64,000 bases of DNA from Cylicocyclus nassatus (taxonomy: Eukaryota > Nematoda > Chromadorea > Rhabditida > Strongylidae), in assembly GCA_958299035.1 (NCBI GenBank), contig CATQJL010000001.1, forward strand, positions 24,580,653-24,644,652, in the 5' to 3' direction. The notes under the pieces were generated by a model. It saw only the letters and a program-made list of their open reading frames with translations. It made no database searches and was not told the DNA's origin. Made by a program: the position numbers and the translations under genes. Shown here piece after piece: positions 13,001-25,000 of this stretch. Position 1 is the stretch's first letter. Each line of letters begins with the position of its first letter.

Positions 13001-16000
13001 CCAACATCAAGCGGTAGATGACAGACTTGTCGGGATTTACCTGAAATGGTAGCGAATGCAGTAAGTTCTCTTCCTATCGTAACTGAAGCTAACCCTGGGT
13101 TTGAGATGGCTGTGGAACACCTGGGAATGGTGGTCGTACCATATCCTGTGGTTGTTGCTGTGATTGCTGAGGATACTGTGGATTTTGCGGATACTGTGGA
13201 TTCTGTGGGTACTGTGGATGTTGGGGATACTGTGGATTCTGTGGTTGTTGCTGTCGAGCGTCTGGTTGTTGTGGTTGTTGTTCATCACGATCATAGTCTG
13301 TAAATACCGTAATTATACCGTACTCTAGCAGTAATCTTTTGGAGGTGAATTTACTTGGTGATTGTGGATTTTGTGGATTTCCTTGGCCTTCGGCACCTCG
13401 TCTTGCGCTCATGAAACCACATCTTCGCATGCATTCGTCTTCCGTGCGGAATCTGTTCAGGTTTCCACCGCATCCACCATAGATGAATGTTTGGCAGGTT
13501 CCTAGAAAGCATTTTAAATTTTATGGGTAAGGCTCAACGGGTGAGAGGACCTTTGTATGCATCATAATAGTACTGATCCGAGTAGTCCTGGCATGGTCCG
13601 GAATCTTGCGTGGATCGGCAGACCTCCTCGATTGTGGCTAAAAGATAAGTTACTGGAGTGTGCTCAAGTGGTTTGAGCTCAGTTGACTCAAGTTCGATTT
13701 CTTTAAGTCTTAACCTTTTTTAAAATTCTTGAAGAAAAGATGATTGAGGTAGTAAATGAAATGAAGGTCGGCTTGCTACAAAAATGTGATGAGCGTTTAT
13801 TCAAGAATGGTTTTCCACAATTTTAATGTGGATACTGAGGGAGGTCTTAGCACATGAAAAAATCCATCTAAATTCTCGCCCAGACCGTGTTGTTTCCGAG
13901 GACCAACCAGCGTACTGTACTTTACGTGGAGGCTGATTGGCCCGTTCGTGAAACGTCCTATAATTCCTTGGACACGGAACAATAGGATCTTTCTGATCAA
14001 TGGCTGACTTAAAATTCCCCAATCAGTTTCCACCCTAAGAACTCTAAGTACTCAAATATGTAGGAAGGCATCCTTCAATAATGTTATGCAATATCAGTAA
14101 TTTAAGAGGTCCATTCCGATGCCCCAACGACTGTGGTCACTCCACTGCCAAAAAGTGCAATTTTTCTCGCAAATCGATGTCATGGAAATTTCCTTGAATT
14201 TCTTTCCAATAAACTGAAAGATTTCACAACTGACGCATTGGAGGACGTGCTCGTTCATCAGCTGGCGGACGTTGTCGTACATCAGCTGGTGGAGGTCGTC
14301 GTTCATCAACTGGTGGACGTTGTCGTTCATCAACTGGTGGACGTGCTCGTTCGTCACTTCTTGGACCTGGTTCTTGTGCAGGTTGTTCTTCGGAGGCGGG
14401 AGGATTTATTGCGAACTAAATTTGATAAAGTCATGAAATTTGAAAAAAAAAGATTTTTTAGAAGAAATTACATCGTTTTCGTTTTCATCTACATCAACTG
14501 GCGGTAGGAATGGCTGAGGTGGTGGTGGTGGAGGTGGCGCTGGAGTCGTGGACACCTCGTATGGTCCCACATCCTTACAATAAGTCTAAAAACTCCAAAT
14601 TTTTGAGGTTCCTTGATTCCCCCCCCCCCCCCAAATAAGCTACATACACTGCATTCTTCCCAGGAACCAAAGTTATTAGCATTTCCGTGGCATCCTCTCC
14701 ACCAGAATGCTGCGCATTGCTTGGTATTGTAGTCGTACCAATATCTAGCCTGTGGAACATCGCATCTCAGTGGTCCCTCAACTTTGGGTAGGTAGCATCG
14801 TCCTGGAAATTTCCAATTTTGCCTAAGGGCCACTTTTACCATGGAAGGAACTTACCAATGCCTGGTGGCTCAACGCAGATCGTCTCGCATTGCTCCTTCG
14901 TGGCAAATCTATTGTCGTTACCCTCACAACCTCCATACCAGAACTGTGAACAACGTCCTTCGGTAGTATCGTAGTACCACACCTGGAATTACTCCATGGA
15001 CAACTGTCACAACTCGGAGGTCAAAGAAAGAGTGACGTACGAGTTTATAACCAGATGAGCATACTGATCCCTGGTCTTGTGGCAGGGCACATGATGAGAT
15101 CTTCGATGGAGCAACGGTTCCTCCAAGAAGGAATGGAGCCAGGGTGGTTGATGGACATCCAGCATAATCGGGACCAATGGCTTTACTTTCACCGTCAGGG
15201 CAGCAACCATATCTGTAACCACGATCACCATATTTGCTTGTGTAGAAGAATATTCATTTTCAGGTCCACCTTGGTGTCCCAGAAGGGTACGTCCCACAAC
15301 TTAGCTTTCTTGAACTAGAAATACCTACTTGGCATATCTGCAGTCATCGCATCCATCGTTTCTTGGTCCCAGAGCTGTGGTTTCTCCATCAGGGCAGCAT
15401 CCATATCTTGTGTATTGGCATGGACAACCTTCCTTATGTGATCCACGAGCTGGGGTCTTGCCATCAGGGCAACACCCGAACTGGCCTGAAAAGAGTACGG
15501 TAAGGATACGATTACCCTTTTGCTAGGAATATCATAAAAACTGTGCACACATCATCTACACGTTTCTGGAGTATGGACCACGAGCTGCCAGAAACAGGGC
15601 ATGGTCGGAGGTTTTTCCACCAATCACAAATGATCTATACGCCCCGACCACGCCCTTTTTGGTTGTACACCTACTCCTTACGTCTTACTTCTTGCTTACC
15701 GGATTTGGGGAATTACTCTAAGTAAAAACTTACTTTGCGCGCAAGTGTCTGGACATCCATAGAATCCAGCTCCCTTAGCCGAAGTCTTCCCATCGGGACA
15801 GCATCCATATTGTGCGTAAACACAACCGCATCCTTCATTATGGTGACCTTTAGCGGTAGTCTTACCATCGGGACAGCAACCGTACCTAGAATATCGTCTT
15901 GAGAATGAAAATTTTCAGAAAAGAAATTAGGACTCACTTGGTAGTCAAGCAATTTTCTCCACATCCGGTGCCATTGGGTCCTAGTGCGGCAGTCTCGCCA

Positions 16001-19000
16001 TCGGAACAACATCCATATGAGGATAATTCGCAAGGGAAGGACGACCTGAAAGTTTTTAGATGCAACACAAACTCATTTTTAATCTTCTACAATAACATAA
16101 CCAGCTAATCGTACTCTTTGGGATAGAGAATTTGGGTCACACAAAGGGACGTGGCCTTAGTTGCATCCACCAATCACAGATGACTTCTTTGCTCCGACCA
16201 CGCCCATTTTTTGATTGAATCTAACAAATCACAAAAAATGGCTTTCTGTTACAAACCTTTCACATCCAGCATAATGTGGCCCAAAAGCTATCGTCTTCCT
16301 ATCTTTACAACATCCATACAGTGATCCTGCGCATGTTGGCTCGCCACACCCTTCAAGGTTTGGCCCACGGGCGAGCGTAACTTCGTCATGACAGCAACCA
16401 TACTCGGTTTCATTACAAACTCCTGAAAAGATTTCATCAAGTTACCTGATGAATTTTTATTCATAGGGAACCATACCAAGTACGAAGACTGGGCAACCAG
16501 CATTATTTGGCCCTTCTGCGGGTGTGTACCAGTCTGGACAACATCCAAATTCTGACTTTGAGCAATGCATAGTGGAATTAGTGTCCGTGTCGGTAGTGTT
16601 GGTATCGGTGCTGTTTCCTACAATTTTTTTTAGTTTGTATTTTTCTAGTTTCTAAAAATATAAGGTTATGCTCAGTTCCAACGGCTGTACGAAGAAAACT
16701 CTTTGGACTTAGGTTTTTATCACTATTCAAGATTCAAGGCATGCGGAGGTAGATAGAAGATTAGTTTTTGATGAAATAAACTATTCGACTAGATTTCTGA
16801 GACGTGCCTCAAAACTATTTGTTAGCAAATAATTTTGTTCACTTTGTCAATCTGATACTCACCAAAGAAATCATCGGTATCAGTAGAAGTAGCATTTGCA
16901 ATGGCACAGCTAACAGTGGCCGTTTCGCCATCTTCATTTGTGACCTGGCATTCCTAGAAATACGATTTATTTCCTTTTTCGATCAAAATCGTCATAGAAT
17001 CTATAAAGCATGAAGTGATTCTAATACTCCGAATGTTATAATACCCAAACAAACACGTCAAACGTTATATGGTAACTGCGCGAGAAAGCGACTACTTAAC
17101 CTTTGATTCACTGCCTTGGCGGCTGGAAGGCGGGGCTTCGTGACCTAATTAAGGCGGCTCGCGCCCGCGACGCAGTTTGCGTCTCTTCAGCGCGCGTGTC
17201 CTCTGATCATTACCTAGCCTTAATTAGGTCACGAAGCCCCGCCTTCCAGCCGCCAAGTTTGTTGAATCAAAGAATATATATACATGCTCAGTGTAACTGG
17301 TTCTCATCTCTAAAGTATTAGGTTGGAAACTAAGTTTTGCAACTGGTCTCATAACTTCCCTCTCACTCAACATGGCGCACTCAAATTTTGCCACTGCGTT
17401 GGTTATTACGTAAGCTACAAGCACAGCTACTGTCCTACCAAATTCTGACGTCGCAGTGAGGGTTACGGTAGGTGCATGGTATGAAGGGGAAAAATTCAAA
17501 GTTTGATGGATTTAGCTGAAACTTGGCATAGGGATGTTATCCGACATGCTGATCACGAAAACCATAGTGAAATTGCGTGATAAAGGGCTTTTTTGTGGGA
17601 CTACTGTAGGTGTACGATATGGGTCTCACCCTAAACAAGGAAAAAGGCGTTGATTCAACAAATGAATGTGATATCCGCGTTTGGCAGGTCAATTAACCTT
17701 ACTATGTAAAGTCTCGGCGGAATTTGAGCTTCGGACTCTTTAGTCATTGACGGTCGTTCCCAGCAGCTTTTGCGTACATCGACTTGTTCGAGTTTATGAG
17801 AACGCCAAATCTCGACGTGCCGCTAAAATTTGTTTCTTTTTTACTAGGCCAAAGGAGTCAACCTCCAGCAATAATTTATAGACGAATCCGGATTACTGCG
17901 CATGGTCTTGGCTGCCAAAGGCTTCATTTCAGCTTGAAACCTCAAAAATTCACAAATTTTACTAGTTTCCGAAAAACGTCTAAAACTTTTCTATTTCGTG
18001 TTCAAAATTTAGTCAATTTGTGCCCACTTGTAGCTCACATTGCCTTCTACATAATGCCAAAGTTTGAGTGCGCCATATCCAAAGAGAGCGGAGTTATAAA
18101 ACTAGTTGCAAAACTTAGTTTCCAGCCTAATAAAATATTCTGCTTAGGCTCTGATCTAAAGCCCAGATATCTTCTGAAAGCAAATAAAAAAATTTAACCC
18201 ACATCTTGGTCGCCAGATCCTTCCTCATCTTTTGCTTCTTCCAAATTCAAAGGCGACTCGACAAATTCAGGACAACCCATGCCATTTTTACCGGTCGCTT
18301 CGGTGTAGTTATCAGCACAACAACCAAATTCGCTTATTGAACAATTTGAGCAGCCCTAAAAAAGAAAAATTTTGACAATGTAAATTTCTGAGATCGTCGA
18401 TATGAACCTGATTGAAGTCTCCGGTAGCAAAAGTGCTGTTATCCGGACAGCAACCAAAATCGGAGTCGAAGCAAGCTAAAAAAATGAAGCTTGTGTTTTT
18501 TCCCTAGAATATTTCAAAAAAATAGGGGCAAACATACTTGGGCATGGGTCCTTGTTACATTCTTGTTTGAGTTCAGGTTTGTCCTCCTCATCACACCATT
18601 CTGGCACCGGCTGCTTGTCATAATTCAAACAAACTGCCATACGCTCTTGTTCACCACCTCCGCACCTGTCATGGAAGAATTTTAACTCACTTTATCAAGT
18701 TGCTAAAAAAGTTTTTGGGCATTTAGACTAAAATTGACGTTAATCGGGGTCTAGTGCGTGCATGAGAGTCAAAATTCGATGTTGCTCTCCCGCATGTAAC
18801 GATTCAACTGGCTTGGCAGGTGGAGGGCGGGGCTTTGTGACCTGTTAAGGATGCTCTCCCCGCGACGCAGTCTGTGTCCCTCTCGCGCGTGCTCTCTAAT
18901 CATGACGTAGCCTTAGGTGGGTCACGAAGCCCACCTTCTAGTCGCCAAGCCAGTTGAATGAAAGGGTATGTGCATTTGCGCAGATGCGAGGAGCTAGCGT

Positions 19001-22000
19001 CAGCAGGGGCGGAGTTTGTCACCAAGTTACCTCGCTTTTCTTGTTTGAACGCGAATTCCTTTAATTTTTATGCGTTTTTAAGTGTAATATATTGGAATAT
19101 ATAGGAGTGTCGTAATGTTAATAAAAAGTCGAGATTTGTTTTTGGGCAAAATATGTTATCGAGCAGCTCTATTTTCATATAAATCGATTCTTTCTTGGTA
19201 TCTTGTTGTAGAGCTCGCTTTTCGGTGTCTGACGGTGTGCTGTACCCTTTGAATCAACTGGATTGGTGGCTGGAAAGCGGAACCACCTAATTAAGGCCGC
19301 TTGCGCCCGCGACGCAGTCGGCGTCTCTCTCACGCTCGTGCTCTCTGATCACTCTCTCGCCTTAACTAGGTCACGAAGTCCGCCTCCTAGCCTCCAATCC
19401 ATTTGAATTAAAGGGTATGCCTTGTTTAGTGCTTGTATAGAAGCAAAAAATATGTCGAATTTTAATGTCCGAGAACTTCTTTGTGGGCTGGACCAAATAT
19501 TGAGCAAAAGAGGAACAACTAACTCAGCGCTGCATGGAGACCATGGTCCGCTATACCATGTTCCTGTGCACTTCTCTTCATTTGTGCAGTTTGTCTTGGC
19601 TTCAGGCTTATCACCGCTGCACAGGCCTTCATCGACGATCTTAAAGAAACAAATTGGACTTCCGTCAAGTCAAAATTAATGATTTCTTACCGTGATGTCG
19701 CCTTCCTCAAGGATTGCGCAGATCACTCGTCGAGTTTTGTGTCCATGACCACATTCTGTCGAACATTTGGACCATTGACTGGCAGTCCATTCGTAGATAC
19801 ATGGTTGTTGGGTAGCACAAGATCTAGAATAAGTAGTTTGTCTTATTTTTATAAATATATTGCATTTTCACTAATCATAATTATTTGAGCTTGTAGAGCA
19901 TTTCTGAGTCAGGAAAGGAAAGAGGTGAAAGAAAATCTTCGAAATATTAGTTAGAAGTAGTTGATCAGCAAATCACTACAAAGCCACACCCCCGTAGACT
20001 CTTCCCCCACCCCCCCCCCCCCCCACCCCTCGTCCGTGTTTCACCGAAAAAATTTGTGATTCCGACTGTGAGTAAAGCGAGTTTTCCATATTTACTTTTT
20101 TTAAGCTTTTCTTTTGTCCAGGCGATTACTATATAGAGAACAATATATTCAGTTAACTTAAAATCAAAGTACAGGAGGGCTTACTAGCTTCTGTGTTTTT
20201 GAATTTCGCAGATTTCGGATTTTATACCATCATTGATAATTTATTGATTTTTGAATTGAACTGTGTGTCTAATAGCACGTGTTCCCCACTACGTAAAAAT
20301 GTTTCGGAAAGAAGACGGTGCTTGTTCCTGGTGACAAAAACGTTAAAGAGTTGTTACTGCTTCTATTCGCTGCAGAACCTACATCTTTGAACTCACCTCG
20401 TGTCTGGCGGAATTTCCTTCTCATCTTCTGTCAAACATTTCTCCAATGGGTAAGCTCTACCCATTTGGTCTTTGCAGGTAACCTCACGAGTTTCCTCGGT
20501 GTCGTTACACTTGGAGCACTAAAGAGCAGAAGTTTTTACCAGCTACTTTTTTTTTCTTGATAATCATCCTTTTCTTACCAATTTCCAATCGGTAGTGTAG
20601 AATTTAAGACCTTCGCATGGTCCAAGGTTGCAAGGTCTCTGTGATTCGACGGTTTGTGAGGGGTCACAAGCCTGAAAAAAAAAACCAGGCTAAGTTTTTT
20701 TTATTAATTGGATCCCTTTTTCAAAAATTGCTACTCACATCTGCAGGAAGCAATTTTCCTTCTTCTCCTTCTTTTTCTGATCGGCAAGTTACTGAACGAT
20801 ATTGGTAAGCATCTCCACATTTCTCAGAACAAGCTGACCATGGACCTGCTTGCCATTCAGGACAAGAAAACCTGAAAAATTCGAGGACTAACCAATTACT
20901 GTCCTTTCAAAAATAATTTGCCACTTTTTTGAGAGAAAAACTCTCAGATTGCTTTGAATTGAATATATCTGACTTCAAATGCCATAAACTACCAGAAAAT
21001 TCCAAACAATTTTTTGCGCCCTCTTCATAACTTCAAAAACATCACTTTGAATTGTAAAAATTTGGTGTTTTTTACCAGTTGCCTTGCCCTTACTCGCTAA
21101 TTCCGTGTTAAACGTGTCTCTACACAGTTGGCATGTCCACACGTGTTACAACAGAGGCTAACAACATTGTCCTCATCGAAATTCGATGTCAAAATGAGCG
21201 ATTGCCACTCATCAATCGTGAAATGTCATGTCCGAACTTGAGCTGACAAAGAACTTATTGATTTTTTCATGCATGGGATCATATAAAAGGAGATTTTTGA
21301 GAAATGTGGGTAGTAGGAAAACATCTCCTCAGGGCGGTAAATCTAACAGATACTCAAATAAGGTCACATTTTTTGTGATTTTGAAGGCTTCATCGAGGGC
21401 AACGTCTGATTTTGCTGGCCTTTCTAAGAAGCAGTTTTGCACTAAAACCTTGTTGATACCCATGTATTCCCTCTCGTCACAGATGGGCCATTCTATGTTT
21501 TGTCAATTATCAAATGCATTTTCAGTTTTACATAGATCAAACACTCCTCCCTTTGAGATTATTTTTTGCAAAATGTTTTTTTTCTCTCAATGACGTAATC
21601 CGCTGTTTTTTCCCATAGCAAGCACTTATAGAGCTCACCTGTTGCATGTTTGCTGTACTGATGGACGTTCGCTAGTACAATTGGCATCATCAACGGTAAC
21701 ACGCTTGCCATTAGCGAAGACCTGAAAGTGAAAGTATATAAGCTCCCCGAAAGGAATAAACGGAAATTAGAATCGCAACGCATGAGTATTTCCACTAGAA
21801 AAGTCCCATTTGGACTGGTACTTGTTATTGCGAACCAATCAATCAATTAATCGAATTAATCAGTTAGAGTAAGAAATTCTTGAAGTTCTATATTTGAAAT
21901 TTTAGTCGATTATTTTTGCAATTTTAAGTGAAATGTGAATTTTAGGCTAAAACGTAAACTAATTTGGCCTTCATAAATTTTACAATTTTCTCTGCAAAAA

Positions 22001-25000
22001 CACTTGAGACGTTGAATATGGATGTTGCAGCTCCGCCCCTTGTGGCAAGCTCCGCCTACTTCAGAAAATACTTGAACTCTTCTCAGCCATTTTTTGTTAT
22101 ATTATGCCCATTTGTGTTTCACCTTTTTTATTCCATCTCTTTGATTACCTACCTGATGACAGTAAACCACGCGATATTGCTCTCCTTGGTCTCCACAACT
22201 CTGTGAGCACGGTTCCCAATCTCCTTCAAACCATTCGGCTGCACAATCAACAGTTTCACATTCTTTCTCGAACTAAAAGTAGTGTAGATTAGTCGTCGAT
22301 ATCTGTCACAAATCTGCTATTCTAATTCACCTCAGGCTTGGTAGCATTAGCATTGTCACACATTGCATCATTTACACGTCGTTGCGTTTTTGTGTCAATA
22401 CAGTATGGCGTTCGGGTTTGGACACCTAAAAGATGGTTATTGATTGGAAGAGGATAACACTCTAATCTCTTTACCTTTTCCGCATGTTACCGTACATGCG
22501 GACCATTCTCCAGGCTTATACATATAGTCGACATCTTCAACAATAGGAATGGAGAACTCATACTTTATTGCAGCGTCGCGGTTCCCTTTGCGGAAGAGGA
22601 CGGATACGGTAACGTCCTTCAAGTATAGAGCTACGGCCCTGTTTTTGATTATAAGAATTCATAAGTACATACGTCCTTCAGTGGTCCCTTGGCGGTGATT
22701 CGCTCTGGCTTTGAGTCATCGTACTCGAAATAAACACCATTTACTTCGACGTCCTTTTCCACTTGGATCATAGAATTTCCGTTGAGGAAGAAATGGTCCG
22801 ACGAGTTTTTCAGAGCTAGAACAGACTCATATATTAGGAGAAGATGTGACAACCTGAAAATTGATCATACCCAGGTTATTTGAGCTCGGTCGAGCCTCTT
22901 CAATCTTGATTGCGGTGGCACCGGCGGGTAATCGCATCACATCGTGATATCCCGGTGACAGATTACGTTCATCGAACATGCCTTCTATAGTTTTGCATTT
23001 GGAGCCATCGCCATCGCAGACTCCACATTTGTCGACTTTTAGAGCTAAATAAAATAGTAACTGTAATGTGATATGTGAGTCTGCACACCTTGCGCGGCAC
23101 CGACGACACCCTTAATAGCAGCTTCTCAGTAAAACCTAGTAGAACCTTTTCTAGTTTAATCTGTAGAAACTACTGACTAGTACGTATTCAGTCAATGAGA
23201 GAGACAACGAAACAAGGAGAATCACTAGAAATAAGCTAGTTCTAATCTTAGAAGCCGTCAAGTAGCGCGCATGACGGCAATACGCATATTAAGGCACTCT
23301 TTGCATTCTTGTTCTGGTAAGTTTCTATTTTGCATGTATTTTTATTCGTTTATTAGAATAGTTTTAGAGATACAAGTACGACTCTCATATTGATTGATAT
23401 GAGAATTATTTTTGCAATTCTGCTTTAAAATTATAGTCTCATGCAATCATTGCGCACTAATTCAAAACTCATTTATGATTTCGAAAGTGAATTTTTATTT
23501 TCATTTGAAACCAATTAAAAAAGTTTTTTTGCTAGTCGCTTCTTTTTCTGTAAGCTAGCTATTTCCAACTTTACCCGTGCTAATTAGCATTGGGCTTTTT
23601 CCGTCCTGTCTCTATTACTGCAAAAAAAAATATTTTCAATTCTCAATTCCATTTCCATTCTCTTCGCCTTCCCCCCCCCCCCCCTTGCAACGACTACATT
23701 GTTTGTCATGCAGAATTCATGTATATATTCCAGCCTGGAACATAAACATTTGCGGGCCACACAAGACTCGTCATGGAAAGTTTGTGCGTGATAACTAAGC
23801 TTCTGCTTTTCTTGCAAGCAAAAATTTTAGAAATTTACAGAGCCGTGAAAATCAGAACAGAGAATTGAACTCTTCAAGAATGACTTTCAAGCGTAGGACT
23901 TTCATCTTCGTAGAAATCTAACAATTTTGAATAGTGTTTTGCTCCAAGAATTTCAAATGGTGTTCCCGATGAGTTTGCAAAATCTTAGTGGTCGTTTTGA
24001 ACATTCTTGATGCATTTGTACATTCAAGCAAAGACGACTGGTATGGTATCAATTTTTGTCGTTCGATTATGATATATTTGATAATAAGAAGCAGCACAGT
24101 TTTCAGAATGGAATGAAGAGCTTACACGGGAATGAAAAGAAGAGGAGAGAAATGACGTGATTACACAACGACGGTTTTGTGATGCAAAAGAGCCCACTTC
24201 AAATAATGAGGGAGAACAGAGATTTTACAAGAATTTGTATTGAGGTAATGTCAATATCGGTTTATTCTGAAGTTAGGTCATGACTGAGAAAAGATATCAG
24301 GCTAAAAGGTTTAGAGCGTTTATCAAGAAGTCACATACCCGATCCAAGTTTTCCATCGCAACCAACCGGTAGACATACACCATCTACGCAGATATCGTCA
24401 CTCTTGGCGTCGCACTTGGTGCCATCGACGACTTTGTCGTCCCATTTGTAGTAGAAATTACCATTTTCGGGTTTGCAAAGCAATTCACATCTGGAATTAC
24501 GATACTCTGTACGTTTGAAATGTAAGCCAATAGTGTAATCCGTATCTACGAGTTGTTATGTAATTGGCAGCCGTTCCGCCAGACATTGGCAGCAGAAGTG
24601 CAACAGACTTCGGCTGGTTGCGCAACATTAGTTCTCGAGTTACAGTAGACTATCACAGTAGAAATCGATACCCACTTGTTTTTGCCTTTGTAAGGTTGCC
24701 ATTTGTGGTAGTGGCCATCAAGAGCATCGTCATTATGCTGAGCGCACTGCTCCGCGCGGAAATCCGTTCCATCCGCACAGGGGTCTAGATTGCACGAGAC
24801 GTACCGAACTGATGGTCCGGTGCAATCTCCACTAAAAAGATACATATTGATTTTGACGAGTAACTTCATCTATGATAGTACTGTAGTCCTATGACTCATT
24901 CCAAATTGTTTGTTTTTTTTTTCATGAATTATTTACTTCAGGAAGTTTAGTCAATTATCACATCTGCGCATCTACAGATGTTGTTGATTGACGTGGGCCA

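Noticed and set aside
13046..13303. Plus-strand frame with [15 protein letters not shown] repeats
   Set aside because: Antisense of the Pro/Gln repeat exon 33 of mig-6.
14133..14507. 124-codon plus-strand frame rich in VDVVVHQL
   Set aside because: It is the mirror of the octapeptide-repeat exon of mig-6, whose minus strand joins Kunitz domains in phase.
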